From: an uncultured Clostridia bacterium
Lineage (GTDB): Bacteria > Bacillota > Clostridia > Christensenellales > Borkfalkiaceae
Length of the DNA: 64,000 nucleotides
NCBI GenBank assembly: GCA_944372575.1
Contig: CALVZS010000004.1
Coordinates: 1 to 64,000 of the forward strand
Reading direction: 5' to 3'
In this document: in pieces, positions 63,032-64,000 of the stretch
How positions within the stretch are numbered: the first letter of the stretch is position 1
Layout: each line of letters opens with the position of its first letter
Translations under genes and position numbers: made by a program
The notes under the pieces: generated by a model
What the model was told of the DNA's origin: nothing
Seen by the model: only the letters and a program-made list of their open reading frames with translations
Database searches by the model: none

Positions 63032-63469
63032 ATGAACAAGGATGCTACGCTTGCAAAGCTGATCGGCATTATGCAGGAGTGCTGCGCCGTACTCGGGATC
63101 CTGTACAGTACGAGCCAGCTCGCATCGGCCTCTGCGGCCGCGCAGCCCGTCACGGGGGAGATGGTCTACCCGATCGTCTACTATGCTGTGACGCTCGCGT
63201 GCAACTGTACGCTCCTCGCGCTGGGCGCAGGGCTTTTCAGCAGGGCGGCGCATGACGACCTGCATGGGTTCGCGCGGGAATGGGGCATCATTGCGGGCAA
63301 TTTTGTGTTTCTCGCACTGACTTCCGCGCTGCTTGCGGCCGGCGGGGCGCTCGCCCCCTGGATGCTCTGCCTGTGGGCGATCCTCGCCCTCCTGTCTGCC
63401 GCCGTCCTGGCGCTGACCGTCGTCCTTCTGTACCGCCGTGCCGGGAAGAGGGCGGAAAAAAAGAACTGA
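63032..63469 (+). CDS. Small polytopic membrane protein
   Basis: A 145-residue protein with about four hydrophobic segments (about 12-30, 45-70, 85-105 and 108-132) and a basic tail AGKRAEKKN. No signature is recognised. GAGGAG precedes ATG 63032, 40 bp after the candidate anti-sigma gene, so it may be part of the sigma-controlled unit. A strong terminator follows. Confidence 0.65.
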   Translation: MNKDATLAKLIGIMQECCAVLGILYSTSQLASASAAAQPVTGEMVYPIVYYAVTLACNCTLLALGAGLFSRAAHDDLHGFAREWGIIAGNFVFLALTSALLAAGGALAPWMLCLWAILALLSAAVLALTVVLLYRRAGKRAEKKN

Positions 63470-63482
63470 TCGCGCATGAAGG

Positions 63483-63506
63483 GCTCCCCTGCGGGGGAGC
63501 TTTTTT
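63483..63506 (+). terminator. Terminator before tmk
   Basis: GCTCCCC (63483-63489), TGCG loop, GGGGAGC (63494-63500), then six T. Confidence 0.9.
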
Positions 63507-63560
63507 CGTTTTGCGGCCGGATCGGGACGCCCGCGGCGGGCGGCAATTTTTCGCGCCCGA

Positions 63561-63589
63561 TTGACAAACGCGCGGGGCTCTGTTATAAT
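63561..63589 (+). promoter_or_regulatory. Promoter of tmk
   Basis: Perfect TTGACA (63561-63566) and TATAAT (63584-63589), 17-bp spacer. Only 10 bases separate the -10 from the start codon. Confidence 0.9.
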
Positions 63590-63599
63590 GGATTGCGTT

Positions 63600-64000
63600 A
63601 TGGCTGACAAAGGAAAATTCATCGTCTTTGAAGGGACGGACGGAAGCGGAAAATCCACCCAGATGAAGCAGCTGGGCAAGTACCTCAAGGGGAGGGGCAT
63701 TGCGTGCAGTCTCACGCACGAGCCCACCGATTCCCCCTTCGGGGGGGTGCTGCGCGCCTGCCTGACGGGGCGCATCGATGCGGACGAACGCGCCATTGCG
63801 GCGCTCTTCGCCGCCGACCGGCTCGATCACATCACCAACCCCGTCAACGGTATTGTAAAGCAGCTGGAGGCGGGCGTCACCGTGCTGTGCGACCGGTACT
63901 ATTTCTCCTCGCTCGCCTACAACGGCGGGCTGGTCTCGGCGGAGTGGGTGGCGCAGCTCAACGCGCAGGCGATGGCGCTTCTGCGCGCCGATCTGACCGT
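63600..64000 (+). CDS. tmk: Thymidylate kinase, cut by window edge
   Basis: The first 133 residues or so of a dTMP kinase, which phosphorylates dTMP to dTDP. It has P-loop FEGTDGSGKSTQ (about 10-21), EPTDSPFGG at the dTMP-binding position and DRYYFSSLAYNG (near 98-109). The reading frame is open to base 64000 and continues off the window. There is no Shine-Dalgarno upstream of ATG 63600. Confidence 0.9.
   Translation, partial: MADKGKFIVFEGTDGSGKSTQMKQLGKYLKGRGIACSLTHEPTDSPFGGVLRACLTGRIDADERAIAALFAADRLDHITNPVNGIVKQLEAGVTVLCDRYYFSSLAYNGGLVSAEWVAQLNAQAMALLRADLT

Overview
The window looks like chromosomal DNA from a GC-rich, Gram-positive-type member of the Clostridia, probably an uncultured gut lineage. 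The evidence is SipW/TasA-like secretion genes, an AddAB-type recombination nuclease, TTGACA-17-TATAAT promoters, Shine-Dalgarno leaders, and a clostridial-style purine operon with one-piece PurL and separate PurO-like and AICAR-transformylase proteins in place of bifunctional PurH. TGA is a normal stop codon here. I saw no rRNA, tRNA or CRISPR array.

Layout. 1-75: the end of an IS3/IS150-like insertion sequence leaving the window on the left. 126-4556: P2A Ca2+-type ATPase, polysaccharide deacetylase, galM. 4645-7460 (minus): a MoxR AAA ATPase with a VWA/metallopeptidase-like partner. 7641-11426: grpE-dnaK-dnaJ. 11490-12461 (minus): a lipoprotein. 12598-18893: addB-addA. 19700-23981: LysR regulator, MerR-like protein, two aldo/keto reductases, a cupin and a carboxymuconolactone decarboxylase-like protein. 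24125-25876: a family 2 glycoside hydrolase. 26059-30883: a two-component system with membrane proteins and a second transcript ending in a frameshifted gene. 31018-32624 (minus): Nudix hydrolase and dGTPase-like HD hydrolase.

33001-43903 is the most unusual part. It is a one-direction locus with a SipW-type signal peptidase, two membrane-anchored accessory proteins, two TasA/camelysin-like proteins and three large proteins that join a TasA-like N-terminus to beta-helix repeats. The last of these is cut by an in-frame TGA where related text expects Trp, and it ends in an exact 138-bp tandem duplication. I read it as a candidate surface-fibre or adhesin system with a dedicated signal peptidase.

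44178-45598 holds a small membrane protein (minus) and a ZIP metal transporter. 45841-57195 is the purine operon purE-C-F-M-N-O-AICARFT-D-L, with a foldable leader in front of purE and a terminator-like structure before purD. fhs, which makes the 10-formyl-THF used by this pathway, and mutY follow. The right end has a GNAT acetyltransferase, a DegV protein, an ECF-like sigma factor with a candidate membrane anti-sigma partner, a small membrane protein and the start of tmk. Three genes (the dGTPase, the GNAT protein and tmk) have their -10 box only 6-10 nt from the start codon and appear leaderless or nearly so.
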